Assembly: GCA_023427575.1 (NCBI GenBank)
Contig: JAEZAY010000368.1
Coordinates: 1-9,574, forward strand
DNA length: 9,574 nt
Source of the DNA: Bacteroidota bacterium
GTDB taxonomy: Bacteria > Bacteroidota > Bacteroidia > Chitinophagales > Chitinophagaceae
Reading direction: 5' to 3'
Part shown: positions 1 to 6,932 of the stretch, one piece after another
Numbering within the stretch: position 1 is the first letter of the stretch
How the letters are laid out: each line of letters starts with the position of its first letter
Notes under the pieces: generated by a model
What the model was told of the DNA's origin: nothing
What the model saw: the letters and a program-made list of their open reading frames with translations, nothing else
Databases searched by the model: none
Made by a program: the position numbers and the translations under genes

Positions 1-488
1 TAAAGCTGGAAGACAGCAAACTGATCATAACAGCCGTTATCATTCAACTGGTAGCCATTGCCGGAGCCGTCGGCATGTCGCGCTTATCGGAACGGTATGG
101 AAATATCCGGATCTTATTGTTAACGGTGATGCTTTGGATAGGCGTTAGCATCGCAGGCTATTTTATCACAACGGAAATGCATTTTTATATTCTTGCCTCA
201 TTGGTTGGGCTCGTTATGGGCGGAATTCAGTCGCTGAGCCGATCAACCTATTCAAAGCTGATGCCCGAAACAAAAGATACCGCTTCCTTTTTTAGTTTTT
301 ATGATGTTACCGAAAAGATGGCGATCGTGGTGGGACTTTTATGTTTTGGAATCATCGAAGGGATAACCGGAAACATGCGTAATTCAATCCTGGCCCTTGT
401 CGTATTTTTCATCCTGGGTTTGATCTGGCTTCTGCTAACTGCGGCCAAACAAACCCGTTCTTTTGTGCGAATAAAAACAGTGCAATGA
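1..488 (+). CDS. UMF1-family MFS transporter, C-terminal part (5' end outside window)
   Basis: The reading frame is open from the left edge (first full codon at base 3) to the TGA at 486-488, giving about 161 residues, the last third or so of a protein of roughly 430 residues. The fragment holds about five hydrophobic membrane segments. It carries the conserved stretch GGIQSLSRSTYSKLMPE (encoded around 220-270), followed by an F-F-x-F-Y-D-V segment. This pattern is typical of the UMF1 branch of the major facilitator superfamily, which is related to the fungal vacuolar effluxer Atg22. It should be an inner-membrane transporter, but its substrate cannot be told. The ATG at 75 is only an internal methionine. 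The stop codon overlaps the start of the next gene (ATGA), which suggests one operon with translational coupling. Family identity is fairly sure; function beyond transport is unknown. Confidence 0.87.
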   Translation, partial: KLEDSKLIITAVIIQLVAIAGAVGMSRLSERYGNIRILLLTVMLWIGVSIAGYFITTEMHFYILASLVGLVMGGIQSLSRSTYSKLMPETKDTASFFSFYDVTEKMAIVVGLLCFGIIEGITGNMRNSILALVVFFILGLIWLLLTAAKQTRSFVRIKTVQ

Positions 489-1330
489 ATCTGTATACAA
501 TCAATACGGGAAATTTTAAACTCGATGGCGGGGCCATGTACGGAGTGGTTCCAAAAAGCATCTGGAATAAACTCAATCCGGCAGATGAAAACAATCTATG
601 CAGTTGGGCAATGCGTTGCCTGCTGATTGAAGACGAAGGGAGGCTGATCCTGATAGACAATGGGATCGGCGACAAACAAGACGAGCGATTTTTACGTCAT
701 TACCATTTGCATGGCAATGATAGTCTGGATAAATCACTGGCAAAACACGGTTTCGACCGATTTGATATCACAGATGTATTCCTTACTCATTTGCATTTTG
801 ATCATTGTGGGGGAAGTATAAAAAGAGAAGGTGATAAGCTGGTACCTGCTTTTCCCAATGCCATTTACTGGAGCAATGAACAACACTGGAAATGGGCCAC
901 TGAACCGAATGCCAGAGAAAAAGCTTCTTTTTTAAAAGAGAATATCCTGCCCATTCAGGAAAGTGGTCAGTTGCAATTTGTAAAAACCGCCGAAGCACAG
1001 GCATTCACCCCTTCGGTAAAGATCCGCTTTGCTTACGGTCATACCGACGCCATGATGTTGCCGACGATTTCATACAAAGGCAGAACAATGGTTTATATGG
1101 CCGATCTACTCCCTTCGATCTCGCATATTCCAATTCCCTATGTTATGGCTTACGATATGTTCCCATTAAAGACTTTGGAAGAAAAAGCCCGGTTTCTTGA
1201 GGAAGCAATCCGTGAGGATTATATTCTTTATTTCGAACACGATACCAGAACCGAATGTTGCACCTTGCAGCAAACGGAAAAAGGTATTCGTGAAGCCGAG
1301 CGATTTGCCTTAGATGAATGGCAGTTTTGA
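485..1330 (+). CDS. MBL-fold metallo-hydrolase, YtnP / AHL-lactonase-like
   Basis: This 281-residue cytoplasmic protein has the full dinuclear zinc signature of the metallo-beta-lactamase fold. H-x-H-x-D-H lies at residues 102-107 (H102, H104, D106, H107), a further ligand is H186 in Y-G-H-T, D207 in M-A-D-L is the usual bridging aspartate, and H252 is near the C-terminus. The N-terminal stretch with GxVPKxxWxxLxPADE (residues about 20-35), followed by LIDNGIG (56-62), is typical of the subgroup containing YtnP and AHL-lactonase-like enzymes. Members hydrolyse lactones or related esters; acyl-homoserine-lactone quenching is possible but not shown here. The ATG at 485 overlaps the stop of the upstream transporter gene by four bases. 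The gene ends 58 bp from the convergent DUF3108 gene. Confidence 0.88.
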   Translation: MNLYTINTGNFKLDGGAMYGVVPKSIWNKLNPADENNLCSWAMRCLLIEDEGRLILIDNGIGDKQDERFLRHYHLHGNDSLDKSLAKHGFDRFDITDVFLTHLHFDHCGGSIKREGDKLVPAFPNAIYWSNEQHWKWATEPNAREKASFLKENILPIQESGQLQFVKTAEAQAFTPSVKIRFAYGHTDAMMLPTISYKGRTMVYMADLLPSISHIPIPYVMAYDMFPLKTLEEKARFLEEAIREDYILYFEHDTRTECCTLQQTEKGIREAERFALDEWQF

Positions 1331-1388
1331 TCGGATCGATTTCTACAATTTGCCCATAGCGGGATCGTAAATTCGGAACCAACCTCTT

Positions 1389-2186
1389 TTAACGAACGCT
1401 GATCAGGGAAGATAAGCGGTATCTCAGATTTCGGTGCGTAAGAAGGTCCACTTTAATGCTTCCTACACTGATCGGACTTTCGATGCGAACCGGAATATGA
1501 TTAGGATCATCAGAAACCCATACGGTCATCTTTTCCCCACCGTCAAAAATACTTCCTTTGATCAGCAGCGGTTTGAACTTAATGGCTCTGAACTTTCCAT
1601 ATTTTGTTTTTACAGTTTCCTTACCCATATAACGGATATACATACTGTAAATTTCGTTATCGAGGAACAGTGAAAACGGAATCCGGTCTCCGGGCTTATA
1701 ACTATCAAAATTTATATTCCGCATATAATACAGCGAACTGATAATATCCTGAACACAGGTTGGCACTTTATACACGCCATCGTTGGTAACGGCCGTATTT
1801 GTAACCTTGTTAAAAGTTACATTTTCATACTTCTTATAGCCGCCCTCGTTGATGTTACGGATAAATTTATAAGGCTGAAAGGTAGCGGTATCAATAAAAG
1901 ATTCATACCGGTCGCGCACCTTAAAAAAATTGTCGTAAAAACTATAGGTTTTCCCCTCTCCTACGATATGATATACCGGTTTATTGTTCAGTCTTTCCAG
2001 GGAAGATGTAAAAGTCGCTTCACCGGCACCGATATAGGCGCCAGCAACGCTGTAAAAAACCTTATAGGTGAGTTGTTCCCCGGCGTGAAAAGCAGTATTA
2101 TAGATATTACAAAATCCATCAGCCGCCCTGATGGGAAAGCTGAATGCCATGAATAAAAAAAGTATAATCGGTTTAAATATTGCCAT
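1389..2186 (-). CDS. DUF3108 domain-containing exported protein
   Basis: This is a 265-residue protein. It starts with a lysine, a hydrophobic run and then I-R-A-A, which reads as a Sec signal peptide cut near residue 21, so it should be periplasmic or outer-membrane associated. No lipobox is seen. The mature part has the features of DUF3108: a start F-x-A-G-E-x-L-T-Y-K-V (residues about 33-45), then G-A-G-E-A-T-F, then V-R-D-R-Y-E-S-F-I-D (about 90-99), and a C-terminal half rich in beta strands with V-W-V-S-D-D and P-V-R-I-E. No enzyme function is known for the family, and no catalytic residues stand out. It lies 23 bp downstream of the flippase-like gene on the same strand, so it is probably the second gene of that operon, which fits an envelope-related role. 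Confidence 0.85.
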   Translation of the reverse strand: MAIFKPIILFLFMAFSFPIRAADGFCNIYNTAFHAGEQLTYKVFYSVAGAYIGAGEATFTSSLERLNNKPVYHIVGEGKTYSFYDNFFKVRDRYESFIDTATFQPYKFIRNINEGGYKKYENVTFNKVTNTAVTNDGVYKVPTCVQDIISSLYYMRNINFDSYKPGDRIPFSLFLDNEIYSMYIRYMGKETVKTKYGKFRAIKFKPLLIKGSIFDGGEKMTVWVSDDPNHIPVRIESPISVGSIKVDLLTHRNLRYRLSSLISVR

Positions 2187-2209
2187 GAATACTGGATGCT
2201 TTTAAATGT

Positions 2210-3226
2210 TCAACTTTCAGATTCCGGCTTTCTGAAAAATTTCAATCCTAAAATTAACAAACTCCCTATCAAGGCCGGAATTACTAAATTAATAAACCAA
2301 ATCGCAAGGGAGCTGGTTAGTATACCAACGGTATTGGGGCTAAATAACCGGACAAGCTCAACACTTGCTTTCCACCGGATCCCCAATTCGGTTATTAAAG
2401 CGATGGATGGAATTGCGGCAAGAATCAGAAAAGTGACCCCCACCGACCAAAATGTTTCCAGCCAGCTGATTTTTACATCGAATACCTGGAAAATCAGGTA
2501 ATACTGTAAAATAAAAACCAGGTATCTGCCGCCACTTAAAGACAGGATCCTTAATAGTATAGTTGCGTTAAAACTATCTAAAACCCTGATATACGGAGCG
2601 ATCTTCCGCAGCTGCTTCACCGAGCTCATCCATTTTCCTACCACCCGGATCTTAAAAAAAAGAACTGTTAAGATTATCAGGGCTGCAATGGCCAGAACCG
2701 TTAACACCTGAAACAGGGATCCCGGGATCACGCCATTACGATTTGCCACAACCCAATAAACAGATATAACTCCTATCAATCCTCCTGCCAGCGTTATCAA
2801 AAGCTGGGCAATGCTGCAAACAATTGTGATGGCAATGGATTTCAGCCGGCTTCCGCTTTTCAGATATAGAATCCGACCAATGTATTCCCCCATCCGGTTT
2901 GGGGTAAAAAAACCCATGGTTGTACCGGTGAAGATTGCTTTAAACGACTGTTTGAAGGAAATCGTGTATGAAGGTTTAAGCGCCACCTGCCATTTCCGGG
3001 CTTCAATTCCCCAGTTGATAAACATGAGAGCGATAATCAGGGCAAAAACCAGCAGGTTTTCGCCGGTAAATGCATTTCCGATTTTTGCTATAGATTCTTT
3101 CCAGTTTTCCTGACGCTGCAACTGAGTGGTAATGGAGTAGATCAGAACGCAAAACACCAGTGGGCCTACCACATAATTCAGGATTATTTTGATATTTTTG
3201 TTCAGTGTCAGCAAAAACTTGCACAA
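2210..3226 (-). CDS. Flippase-like integral membrane protein (LPG synthase TM / UPF0104 family)
   Basis: The protein is about 338 residues and very hydrophobic, with roughly eight membrane segments. The pattern N-W-G-I-E-A-R-K-W followed by F-T-G-T-T-M-G-F-F-T-P-N-R-M-G-E-Y-I-G-R is characteristic of the lysylphosphatidylglycerol-synthase transmembrane domain (flippase-like, UPF0104). There is no C-terminal aminoacyl-transfer domain, so it is not a full MprF; such stand-alone proteins are proposed to move lipids or lipid-linked molecules, with the substrate unknown here. The start is uncertain. The frame runs to a GTG at 3259, which would overlap the divergent ruvC start by 13 bp. Homologues usually begin just before the N-K-N-I-K-I-I-L-N-Y segment, so I placed the start at the TTG at 3226; another TTG lies at 3214. 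Its downstream partner is the DUF3108 gene. Confidence 0.84.
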   Translation of the reverse strand: MCKFLLTLNKNIKIILNYVVGPLVFCVLIYSITTQLQRQENWKESIAKIGNAFTGENLLVFALIIALMFINWGIEARKWQVALKPSYTISFKQSFKAIFTGTTMGFFTPNRMGEYIGRILYLKSGSRLKSIAITIVCSIAQLLITLAGGLIGVISVYWVVANRNGVIPGSLFQVLTVLAIAALIILTVLFFKIRVVGKWMSSVKQLRKIAPYIRVLDSFNATILLRILSLSGGRYLVFILQYYLIFQVFDVKISWLETFWSVGVTFLILAAIPSIALITELGIRWKASVELVRLFSPNTVGILTSSLAIWFINLVIPALIGSLLILGLKFFRKPESES

Positions 3227-3246
3227 ATTAACTGAATACTCCCTCT

Positions 3247-3819
3247 TTGCAAAAGCCACCGAAAATAATCCTGGGTATAGATCCCGGTACCGTACTAATG
3301 GGTTACAGCGTTATTGAGATCAATAATTCGGTGATTAGCATGCGTGAAATGAATGTATTGAAGTTGCAGGGAAAAGGCGATAATTATAAAAGGCTTGAAC
3401 ATATCTATCACAAAATCTCCGAACTTATTGTTGAATTCAAGCCTCAGTATTTTGCAATCGAAGCGCCTTTCTTTGGCAAAAATGTGCAGAGCATGCTGAA
3501 ACTGGGTCGGGCCCAGGGCGTTGCCATCGCTGCTGCCATGGCTGCCGGCCTGGAAGTTTGCGAGTACTCACCCCGTAAAATAAAACAATCCATAACCGGA
3601 AACGGAAATGCCGACAAGGAACAGGTATGGAAGATTTTGCAAACCATTCTTTCGATCCGGGATAAGGAATTGCCATATTTTGATGCTTCCGATGCCCTCG
3701 CCGTTGCCGTTTGCCATCATTTCCAGGATAAACCCGGAATGCCGGCTACCGGAAAACGCCTGAATGGATGGGCGGATTTTGTGGCAAAAAATCCAAATAA
3801 ACTGGTAAAAAGAGTCTGA
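3247..3819 (+). CDS. ruvC: Crossover junction endodeoxyribonuclease RuvC
   Basis: RuvC is the Holliday-junction resolvase that cuts crossed DNA strands symmetrically, working with the RuvAB branch-migration motor. The 190-residue length fits the family, with a short C-terminal extension. The RNase H-like fold's acidic residues are all visible: D12 in I-L-G-I-D-P-G-T, E72 in F-A-I-E-A-P-F-F, and D146 and D149 in F-D-A-S-D-A-L-A-V-A. Other conserved blocks are L-G-R-A-Q-G-V (87-92) and E-Y-S-P-R-K-I-K-Q-S (106-115). The start is a TTG at 3247. The frame has a stop at 3229-3231 and no ATG before the conserved core, so TTG is the best choice. No Shine-Dalgarno sequence is seen. It diverges from the flippase-like gene and converges on the HIT gene, leaving only 13 bp between the stop codons. 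Confidence 0.95.
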   Translation: MQKPPKIILGIDPGTVLMGYSVIEINNSVISMREMNVLKLQGKGDNYKRLEHIYHKISELIVEFKPQYFAIEAPFFGKNVQSMLKLGRAQGVAIAAAMAAGLEVCEYSPRKIKQSITGNGNADKEQVWKILQTILSIRDKELPYFDASDALAVAVCHHFQDKPGMPATGKRLNGWADFVAKNPNKLVKRV

Positions 3820-3832
3820 GGTTATAGCAGCC

Positions 3833-4234
3833 TTAGCTAGACTGGTTCAACTTTTCCACAATCTTTTGTTGCGTTTTTAAGAACTCTTCCTTAGTGAAAG
3901 ATCGTTTCGGTTTCGAAAAGTTCAAATCATCAATCGAATTGATCGGAACCAGGTGCATGTGGGCATGTGGAACTTCAAGGCCTACCACGGAAATGCCTAC
4001 CCGGTTACAGTCGAACACTTCCTCCATTGCCCGGGCAATGGGGCGGGCAAATACCAGCATTTTCGAAAGCAGCTCATCGGGAAGATCAAAAAACCGGTCA
4101 ATCTCCAGCCGGGGGATAACCAACAGATGGCCTTCCGTTAACGGATGAATGTCCAGAAAAGCAAAGAAATTTTCATCCTCGGCAATTTTATAAGAGCTGA
4201 TTTCGCCGGCGATTATTTTTGAAAATATGCTCAT
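3833..4234 (-). CDS. HIT-family (histidine triad) nucleotide hydrolase
   Basis: This 133-residue cytoplasmic protein has the histidine-triad signature H-A-H-M-H-L (H90, H92, H94) near its C-terminus. The N-terminal block S-I-F-S-K-I-I-A-G-E-I-S and G-H-L-L-V-I-P (35-41) are typical of the Hint / HIT branch. These enzymes hydrolyse nucleotide phosphoramidates or related adenylylated compounds; the exact substrate cannot be told. The open frame continues upstream to 4309, but the conserved family start M-S-I-F falls at the ATG at 4232-4234, so the extra 25 residues are not taken as protein. A GGAGG lies at 4236-4240, only one base from the ATG, which is too close for a normal Shine-Dalgarno sequence. 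Upstream greA has a terminator, so the gene probably has its own promoter. Confidence 0.93.
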   Translation of the reverse strand: MSIFSKIIAGEISSYKIAEDENFFAFLDIHPLTEGHLLVIPRLEIDRFFDLPDELLSKMLVFARPIARAMEEVFDCNRVGISVVGLEVPHAHMHLVPINSIDDLNFSKPKRSFTKEEFLKTQQKIVEKLNQSS

Positions 4235-4318
4235 ACCTCCAAAGTATTTTGAATGAATATAATGATATACCGATTTCCAGTTACGCACATCATTTTGTAT
4301 GAACACCAAATCTAATGG

Positions 4319-4344
4319 AAAAAAAAGACCGGATCGCTCCGGTC
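4319..4344 (-). terminator. Rho-independent terminator of greA
   Basis: Read on the minus strand, a perfect 7-bp stem GACCGGA / TCCGGTC closes a GCGA loop (a stable GNRA tetraloop) and runs straight into eight T residues (4319-4326). It starts 24 bp after the greA stop codon. It separates greA from the HIT gene. Confidence 0.9.
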
Positions 4345-4368
4345 CCGATATAGATTATCCGATTTTTA

Positions 4369-4842
4369 TTAAACGGTAATGCCTTCCACTTTCAACTGCA
4401 CGATTCCGGCCGGTACAGAAACCTCCGCTACATCGCCAACTACCTTTCCCATCAGGCCCTGACCAATGGGTGAAGTGATTGAAATCTTTCCTGCCTTCAG
4501 ATCCGCTTCCTTTTCCGAAACAATCTGGTAGGTCATCACCTTTTTTGTTTTCAGGTTGGTTATCGTAACTTTTGTCAGGATTGAAACCTTGCTGGTATCA
4601 ACATTTTCCGCATCCAGAATCCGGGCATTCGCCAGATCGCTTTCGTGTTTTTTTATTTTCGCCTCCAGAATTCCCTGGTTTTCTTTTGCGGCATCGTATT
4701 CGGCATTTTCCTTCAAATCGCCTTTTTCACGGGCTTCAGCAATAGCCCTGGCCGCTGCCGGACGATCAACCGTACGCATCCGGTGCAATTCCTCTTTCAT
4801 CTGCTCCAGTGTTTCCTTGGAAACGTAGAGAATATCAGTCAT
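4369..4842 (-). CDS. greA: Transcription elongation factor GreA
   Basis: GreA enters the secondary channel of stalled RNA polymerase and stimulates cleavage of backtracked transcripts. The 157 residues match the family length. The N-terminal coiled coil spans about residues 8-75 and has the acidic tip in G-D-L-K-E-N-A-E-Y (41-49), with D42 and E45 in the expected places. The C-terminal FKBP-like domain shows I-T-S-P-I-G-Q-G-L-M-G-K (121-132). The start ATG is set by an unusually good Shine-Dalgarno sequence. It has a clear terminator downstream, and another terminator separates it from the dehydrogenase gene upstream, so it is probably transcribed alone. A dedicated promoter was not recognised with confidence. 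Confidence 0.96.
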   Translation of the reverse strand: MTDILYVSKETLEQMKEELHRMRTVDRPAAARAIAEAREKGDLKENAEYDAAKENQGILEAKIKKHESDLANARILDAENVDTSKVSILTKVTITNLKTKKVMTYQIVSEKEADLKAGKISITSPIGQGLMGKVVGDVAEVSVPAGIVQLKVEGITV

Positions 4843-4845
4843 ATG

Positions 4846-4855
4846 ACCTCCTTCA
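4846..4855 (-). promoter_or_regulatory. Strong Shine-Dalgarno sequence of greA
   Basis: The minus-strand sequence TTGAAGGAGGTCATATG puts a full AAGGAGGT, complementary to the anti-Shine-Dalgarno of 16S rRNA, a few bases before the greA ATG. Bacteroidota genes usually lack such a site, and the other genes in this window do. This fixes the greA start. Confidence 0.75.
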
Positions 4856-4903
4856 ATTTTTTTTCAGAAAAGGTTTTTTCTTTCGGTTACACAAAAAAAA
4901 GAA

Positions 4904-4932
4904 CAACGCCTCAGGCCCTTGCTGAGGCGTTG
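4904..4932 (-). terminator. Rho-independent terminator of the 2-hydroxyacid dehydrogenase gene
   Basis: A perfect 11-bp inverted repeat, CAACGCCTCAG / CTGAGGCGTTG, has a 7-nt loop. On the minus strand it is followed by a T-rich run (4891-4902, including eight Ts). It lies about 60 bp after the dehydrogenase stop codon and insulates greA. On the plus strand the tail is only A/T-rich (ATATTTTATTT), so the site may act weakly in both directions. Confidence 0.9.
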
Positions 4933-4961
4933 CAATATTTTATTTACGCCGGCAAAAATAA

Positions 4962-4990
4962 GGTTTTTCTCTTTAAAAAACAGAAAAACC
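4962..4990. repeat. A/T-rich inverted repeat after the dehydrogenase stop
   Basis: GGTTTTTCT at 4962-4970 is mirrored by AGAAAAACC at 4982-4990, and an outer pair CGCCGG (4947-4952) / CCGGCG (4989-4994) overlaps it. The structure lies between the dehydrogenase stop codon and the strong terminator. It may help protect or fold the mRNA 3' end, but it is A/T rich and could be chance. Confidence 0.35.
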
Positions 4991-4994
4991 GGCG

Positions 4995-5951
4995 CTAGAG
5001 GGCCAACTTCTGCAGAACCACATCGGCCATTTTATAGAAGGCTTCATGCGAATAACCGGCGATATGCGGGGTGATCAGCACGTTGGGCATGGAAAGTAAC
5101 GTTTCCATCTGCCATTTTTCCCCTGCCGACCAGGTTTCGATTCGCTCATTTTCAAGCACATCAAGTGCTGCACCGGAGATCCGCCCTTCTTTCAGGGCTC
5201 CGATCACCGCTTCTGTATCATGCACTTTACCCCTCGATGTATTTAAAAAAACCGGCTTACGTTGCAGCGATTCAAAAAAAGTTTTGTTGGCGAAATGAAA
5301 AGTTTCAGTAGTTAAGGGAAGATGCAAACTGATTACATCGGCATAGCGGCAAACCTGCTCCAGACTTGCCTCTTTCACAGATCCCGCCCCAAACCCATAC
5401 CGGTATTTATCATACGCAAGCACCGTTACATTAAAAGCGGCCAGTAGTTTTGAAAAAGCTTCCCCCGTATTTCCAAAGCCGATGATGCCAACGGTTTTTC
5501 CACTCAGTTCTATCCCCCGGTTCGCATCGCGAATCCATTTCCCTGATGCGATTTCGGCGCGGCTACTGCTGATTTTATTAAGAAGGTTTAAAACAAAACC
5601 CAGGGCGTGTTCAGCCACTGCATTCCGGTTTCCTTCCGGGCTGCTGACACATAAAATCCCTTTTTTTTCTGCATAGGGAACATCAATCAGTTCCATTCCC
5701 GAACCCAGCCTGCCGATCCATTTCAGTTTTACTGCCTTTTCAAGAATTGGCTGATCGATCTTAAGCCTGGTGGTAACGATTAATCCATCGGCCTCGCCGA
5801 TAATGGATCCCAGTTCATCGTATGTAATGGCAGGAAGATAATGGACCTGGTATTTCTTTCGTTCCAGTTCTGTAATGAGATGATCGTGCACCTTCGCGGT
5901 TATAATCGCCACCCGCTTTTCTTCCTTAAGCGTCAAATTCGTTTGATCCAT
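4995..5951 (-). CDS. D-isomer-specific 2-hydroxyacid dehydrogenase (SerA/PdxB superfamily)
   Basis: This 318-residue NAD-dependent oxidoreductase has the usual order of a split catalytic domain around a Rossmann domain. The dinucleotide motif G-F-G-N-T-G is at residues 158-163, and D181 ends the next strand, favouring NAD over NADP. The catalytic triad of the family is present: R240 in N-T-S-R-G, E269 in A-L-D-V-L-E-N-E, and H296 in T-P-H-I-A-G. It lacks the ACT domain of long phosphoglycerate dehydrogenases and the C-terminal dimerisation extension of canonical PdxB (about 380 residues). The substrate could be 3-phosphoglycerate, 4-phosphoerythronate or another 2-hydroxyacid. The start ATG is 16 bp after the ksgA stop, so the two are probably one operon. 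Superfamily is sure; substrate is not. Confidence 0.92.
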   Translation of the reverse strand: MDQTNLTLKEEKRVAIITAKVHDHLITELERKKYQVHYLPAITYDELGSIIGEADGLIVTTRLKIDQPILEKAVKLKWIGRLGSGMELIDVPYAEKKGILCVSSPEGNRNAVAEHALGFVLNLLNKISSSRAEIASGKWIRDANRGIELSGKTVGIIGFGNTGEAFSKLLAAFNVTVLAYDKYRYGFGAGSVKEASLEQVCRYADVISLHLPLTTETFHFANKTFFESLQRKPVFLNTSRGKVHDTEAVIGALKEGRISGAALDVLENERIETWSAGEKWQMETLLSMPNVLITPHIAGYSHEAFYKMADVVLQKLAL

Positions 5952-5967
5952 AACGTTATTTCATTTC

Positions 5968-6723
5968 TTATTTCATTCTCCAGGTCAGTTGGGCAAATTG
6001 AGCTACCGATAATTGCTCTGCTCTTTTACCAAATACCGGGTCTTCCAGTTCCGATTCATCAAACAGTGAGCGGACGGCATTTCGCAGGGTTTTACGGCGT
6101 TGGTTAAACGCTGTTTTTACCAATACAAAAAGCGCACGTTCCGATTTTATATCAGCAGTTTGTTCCCGGGGCAGGAAGCGGATTACAGCACTCTTAACTT
6201 TTGGCGGCGGCCTGAATGCGGCTGGCTCTACTTCAAATAAATATTCAGTATTAAAAAAAGCCTGGACCAGAACACTGGTTACACCATACACTTTAGACCC
6301 TTCGGGGGCTACAATCCGTTCGGCCACTTCTTTCTGAAACATCCCGATCATACATTCCACCTCATTTCTCCATTCCAGCACTCTAAATACAATTTGAGTG
6401 GAGATATTATAGGGAAAATTTCCCACCAGAGTAAAAGGAAGATCGAAGGGTTTTTTCGTTTCCAGGATGCTTTCATGTACGATCCTGCCTTTCAAAGCCG
6501 GGTAATTTTTTTCAAGCCAGCCTACTTTTTCCGCGTCAAGTTCAACGCATTTTAAATCAACTTCCTTCAGTTGCAAGAGATATTTGGTGAGAGCACCGCC
6601 TCCCGGACCTACTTCTACCAGTCTTTGAACCGGATTTTCCCGCAGATAAGAAAGAATCCGTTGCGATACGGATTCATCGACCAGGAAATGCTGGCCCAGC
6701 GATTTTTTTAAGGTGTAGTCCAT
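5968..6723 (-). CDS. ksgA: 16S rRNA dimethyladenosine transferase KsgA (RsmA)
   Basis: KsgA dimethylates two adjacent adenines (A1518 and A1519 in E. coli numbering) in the 3' hairpin of 16S rRNA, using S-adenosylmethionine, late in small-subunit assembly. With the chosen start the protein has 251 residues. The N-terminal K-K-S-L-G-Q-H-F-L (6-14) is diagnostic, the SAM-binding motif V-E-V-G-P-G-G-G-A-L-T is at 36-46, and the active-site motif N-F-P-Y-N-I-S is at 102-108. The C-terminal part has F-R-P-P-P-K-V-K-S (170-178) and N-Q-R-R-K-T-L-R-N (207-215). The open frame reaches 6843, but the conserved N-terminus begins at the ATG at 6721-6723, directly after a promoter-like motif, so the upstream 40 residues are not coding. 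The dehydrogenase gene follows 16 bp downstream; pdxA diverges. Confidence 0.95.
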   Translation of the reverse strand: MDYTLKKSLGQHFLVDESVSQRILSYLRENPVQRLVEVGPGGGALTKYLLQLKEVDLKCVELDAEKVGWLEKNYPALKGRIVHESILETKKPFDLPFTLVGNFPYNISTQIVFRVLEWRNEVECMIGMFQKEVAERIVAPEGSKVYGVTSVLVQAFFNTEYLFEVEPAAFRPPPKVKSAVIRFLPREQTADIKSERALFVLVKTAFNQRRKTLRNAVRSLFDESELEDPVFGKRAEQLSVAQFAQLTWRMK

Positions 6724-6728
6724 TGAAG

Positions 6729-6736
6729 CAAAAATA
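6729..6736 (-). promoter_or_regulatory. Bacteroidota-type -7 promoter element of ksgA
   Basis: The minus strand reads TATTTTTG, an exact match to the TAnnTTTG element known from Bacteroides and Flavobacterium promoters, five bases before the ksgA ATG. No clear TTG element was found at the usual upstream distance. If used, transcription would start almost at the ATG and the mRNA would have little or no leader. Confidence 0.5.
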
Positions 6737-6887
6737 CGGGAAAGCGGGATTCGGCTTTTTTTGGACAGCGGGGAAAAAGCAGGGAACAATCGTAATACCA
6801 AAACCTGAAATCTATCACAATGAAAAATTAGCCGGAATTCCAACCCGGTTCAGGCTTAGCTTAACAACTGCGTTAGAGTGGGCAAAA

Positions 6888-6916
6888 CTGGATTCATGCG
6901 ATTATTCCTATTTTCG
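6888..6916 (+). promoter_or_regulatory. Possible pdxA promoter
   Basis: TATTTTCG (6909-6916) differs by one base from TAnnTTTG and lies 16 bp before the pdxA ATG. CTGG at 6888-6891 is a near match to the TTG element at roughly the expected distance. The 209-bp gap between ksgA and pdxA must hold both divergent promoters. The match is imperfect. Confidence 0.3.
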
Positions 6917-6932
6917 CTGATATTTAAATAGA

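Noticed and set aside
1143..1382. Minus-strand open frame overlapping the 3' end of the MBL-hydrolase gene
   Set aside because: It is antisense to a clearly conserved gene, starts at a TTG and shows no family pattern beyond the short RHS-like stretch reported separately.
1343..1391. Programmed frameshift extending the DUF3108 protein past its TAA into the W-F-R-I-Y-D-P peptide
   Set aside because: The bases around the stop do not form a standard slippery heptamer, the DUF3108 domain is complete without the extension, and an RHS remnant or chance explains the peptide better.
3813..3843. Hairpin over the ruvC and HIT stop codons as a shared terminator
   Set aside because: The stem needs a 4-nt bulge and a G-U pair, and there is no T tract on either strand.
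4235..4309. Possible 25-residue N-terminal extension of the HIT protein
   Set aside because: HIT-family proteins start at the M-S-I-F methionine, and the extension has no recognisable pattern.
6724..6843. Possible 40-residue N-terminal extension of KsgA
   Set aside because: The conserved start is the M-D-Y-T-L-K-K-S-L-G-Q methionine, and the extension would run through the TAnnTTTG promoter element.
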